A stretch of DNA of 7,363 bases from assembly GCA_002342225.1 (NCBI GenBank), contig DDPO01000097.1:1939-9301 (forward strand). The letters run 5' to 3'. Source of the stretch: Bdellovibrionaceae bacterium UBA2466. GTDB taxonomy: Bacteria > Bdellovibrionota > FAC87 > UBA2466. The notes under the pieces are model-generated. The model was not told where the DNA came from. It ran no database searches and saw only the letters and a program-made list of their open reading frames with translations. How positions within the stretch are numbered: position 1 is the stretch's first letter; every line of letters begins with the position of its first letter. Shown here piece by piece: positions 5,715 through 7,363 of the stretch. The translations under genes were made by a program, and so were the position numbers.

Positions 5715-7363
5715 ATGGCATCCCAACCAAAAATTATTCTTGGAATAAGTTACGGGCACGGAGATTCTTCCGCAGCTTTAATCATCGGAGACCGTTTAGT
5801 GGCTGCTGCTGAAGAGGAACGGTTTAATCGCATCAAACACTGCGCAAGTTTCCCCGAACGTTCTATTCAATATTGTTTAAATCATGCAGGAATATCGCCT
5901 GCTGAGGTTGAAGTTATTGCAGTTGCAAAACAATCTTGGGCCCACTTTCCTAGAAGACTAGCACTTCTTTTAAGACATCCGCTTTTGCTGAGAAGAACCC
6001 AACCTAAAACAGCAGATCCTAAGATATCTCTAGTAAAAAAATTAAAAGAGCACGGCTTAGGAAACGCCCAATTGAAAAGGGTTGAACACCATTTAGCTCA
6101 TCTGAACAGTTGCAGATATCTAGCTCCCACAGATGAAGTTGCCTATCTCTCAATCGATGGATTAGGCGATTTTGTTTCAGCTACAATGGGCAAAGTTACT
6201 GACCACAAGATTAAAATTTTAAATCGAGTCTTTTTTCCTCACTCGCTCGGATTTTTTTACACTGCGATTACACAATACTTAGGCTTTCCTCATTACGGAG
6301 ACGAGTTTAAAGTCATGGGTCTCTCTAGCTACGGAGCTCCAAAATACGTCCGAGAAATGCAAAATCTTATTCGGAAAAAGGAAAAATTTGGTTTCGCACT
6401 CAACTTGGAGGCGTTTCCAATTTTAAAAAGACCACTGAACTTTTTTATCGAGAAAGAACAGCCTAAAATTCTTCCGTTCTTCAATCTAAACTACATGACA
6501 GGTTTACTGGGCTTTAAACCGCGAAAACCCAACGAACCTATACTTCAATGTCATCGAGATTTGGCAAAATCGGCTCAAGTTTGCTTCGAGGAAGTTGCAA
6601 ATCATTTACTTTTTCAGCTCTTTGATAAGGTTCCGGTTTCAACTTTAGCTCTTTCTGGAGGTTGTGCTCACAACAGTGTTTGGGTGGGACAAATCACAAA
6701 AAACACGCCTTTTAAAAAAGTTTTAGTTGCTCCCGCTTCTCACGACGCAGGAATATCCGTAGGGGCCGCAATTGCGGTTGCGAACCGAACTATTCAGCCA
6801 GAGGGCGGACACTGGGGGCTTCTGGGCCCCTCTGCAAAGGCCGACTCTCAAACAACATCGTTTTCAGACCAACTTATCGAGACCAGATTCGATACAGAGT
6901 CAGCTCTTATTGAATGGGCCTGTGACGAAATCAACCAAGGCAAAATTCTAGGTCTTTTTCACGGACGAATGGAATTTGGTCCTAGGGCTCTTGGGAATCG
7001 AAGCATTATTGCTGATCCTAGACATCCCCAAATGAAAGACAAACTTAATGCCCGAGTTAAACATAGAGAAAGCTTTAGACCTTTTGCAGCTTCCGTGTTG
7101 GAAGAGTTTCAACATGAATGGTTTGAGAATCCCTTTTATAGCCCAACGATGGAGGCGGTTTTTCAGGTAAAGCCTGATAAAGCCCATCTCATTCCCGCGG
7201 TCGTTCACGCGGACAATTCTTGCCGTATCCAATCAGTGAGTCGAGAGACTCAACCGTTCTACTGGGGTTTGATTGAAGCTTTCAGACAAAAAACCGGTGT
7301 ACCCATGCTAATCAACACTTCTTTTAATGACTGTGAGCCAGTGGTTTGTTCAGCGGAGGATGC
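5715..7363 (+). CDS. NodU/CmcH-type O-carbamoyltransferase, open at window end
   Basis: Enzymes of this family move a carbamoyl group from carbamoyl phosphate, through a carbamoyl-adenylate, to a hydroxyl of a sugar or antibiotic. The frame runs 549 codons without a stop; members are usually about 570-620 residues, so only the end is missing. The N-terminal Kae1/TsaD-like ASKHA domain shows G-I-S-Y-G-H-G-D-S-S-A-A-L (10-22), E-E-E-R-F-N-R-I-K-H (33-42), the metal-binding H-H-L-A-H (125-129), S-I-D-G-L-G-D (146-152), K-V-M-G-L-S-S-Y-G (199-207), S-G-G-C-A-H-N (314-320) and H-D-A-G (343-346). The C-terminal domain shows G-R-M-E-F-G-P-R-A-L-G-N-R-S (417-430), R-E-S-F-R-P-F-A (451-458) and N-T-S-F-N (534-538). 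G-G-C-A-H-N has His where G-G-x-A-L-N is common. AGGA lies 7 nt before the ATG and an in-frame TAG just upstream fixes the start. The neighbouring WecA-type transferase suggests a surface glycan acceptor; a small-molecule acceptor is the alternative. Confidence 0.95.
   Translation, partial: MASQPKIILGISYGHGDSSAALIIGDRLVAAAEEERFNRIKHCASFPERSIQYCLNHAGISPAEVEVIAVAKQSWAHFPRRLALLLRHPLLLRRTQPKTADPKISLVKKLKEHGLGNAQLKRVEHHLAHLNSCRYLAPTDEVAYLSIDGLGDFVSATMGKVTDHKIKILNRVFFPHSLGFFYTAITQYLGFPHYGDEFKVMGLSSYGAPKYVREMQNLIRKKEKFGFALNLEAFPILKRPLNFFIEKEQPKILPFFNLNYMTGLLGFKPRKPNEPILQCHRDLAKSAQVCFEEVANHLLFQLFDKVPVSTLALSGGCAHNSVWVGQITKNTPFKKVLVAPASHDAGISVGAAIAVANRTIQPEGGHWGLLGPSAKADSQTTSFSDQLIETRFDTESALIEWACDEINQGKILGLFHGRMEFGPRALGNRSIIADPRHPQMKDKLNARVKHRESFRPFAASVLEEFQHEWFENPFYSPTMEAVFQVKPDKAHLIPAVVHADNSCRIQSVSRETQPFYWGLIEAFRQKTGVPMLINTSFNDCEPVVCSAED

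Noticed and set aside
6948..7232. Minus-strand open frame of 94 codons
   Set aside because: Antisense to the conserved C-terminal domain of the carbamoyltransferase.

Overview
The window carries six protein-coding genes on both strands, two of them cut by the window ends. It looks like chromosomal DNA of a Gram-negative bacterium of moderate GC (roughly low to mid 40s percent by eye). The evidence is a lipoprotein with a classic lipobox and no Asp at +2, an MsbA-like exporter, and a WecA-type polyprenyl-phosphate sugar-phosphate transferase. The look of the small hypothetical proteins (basic coiled-coil protein, Tyr-rich lipoprotein) suggests a Bdellovibrionota-like or other deltaproteobacterial-type lineage. 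That placement is an impression and needs a search to confirm.

Left part (1-1575, minus strand). ribF (FAD synthetase/riboflavin kinase, N-terminal 152 residues only) lies 27 nt downstream of a 135-residue Lys/Arg-rich coiled-coil protein. The two probably form one operon with a TTGACA/CATAAT promoter at 923-949. Upstream of them on the same strand is a secreted lipoprotein of unknown function.

Middle part (1576-5463). A 334-base stretch without a recognisable gene precedes a 118-residue plus-strand protein of unknown function. It is followed 64 nt later by a 587-residue MsbA-like ABC exporter with every ATPase motif intact. The exporter converges on, and overlaps by 8 bp, a minus-strand WecA/TagO/MraY-superfamily membrane transferase. 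That enzyme has most family motifs, but Asn replaces the usual Asp in the F-M-G-D-x-G-S motif, the N-terminal motif is altered, and it has a cytosolic C-terminal extension of about 110 residues.

Right part (5464-7363). A 251-bp divergent intergenic region holds a 17-mer that differs from the core of the E. coli lac operator at one position, a perfect 7-bp-stem palindrome and a second inverted repeat. It leads into a NodU/CmcH-type O-carbamoyltransferase, open at the right edge after 549 codons.

The exporter, the lipid-linked sugar transferase and the carbamoyltransferase together suggest a cell-surface glycan or glycolipid locus: start of a glycan on an undecaprenyl carrier, carbamoyl decoration, and flipping of a lipid. 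This link is inferred from neighbourhood only. No tRNA, rRNA, CRISPR array, insertion sequence or phage gene was seen. I found no clearly novel multi-gene system; the best leads are the substituted transferase and the operator-like site.
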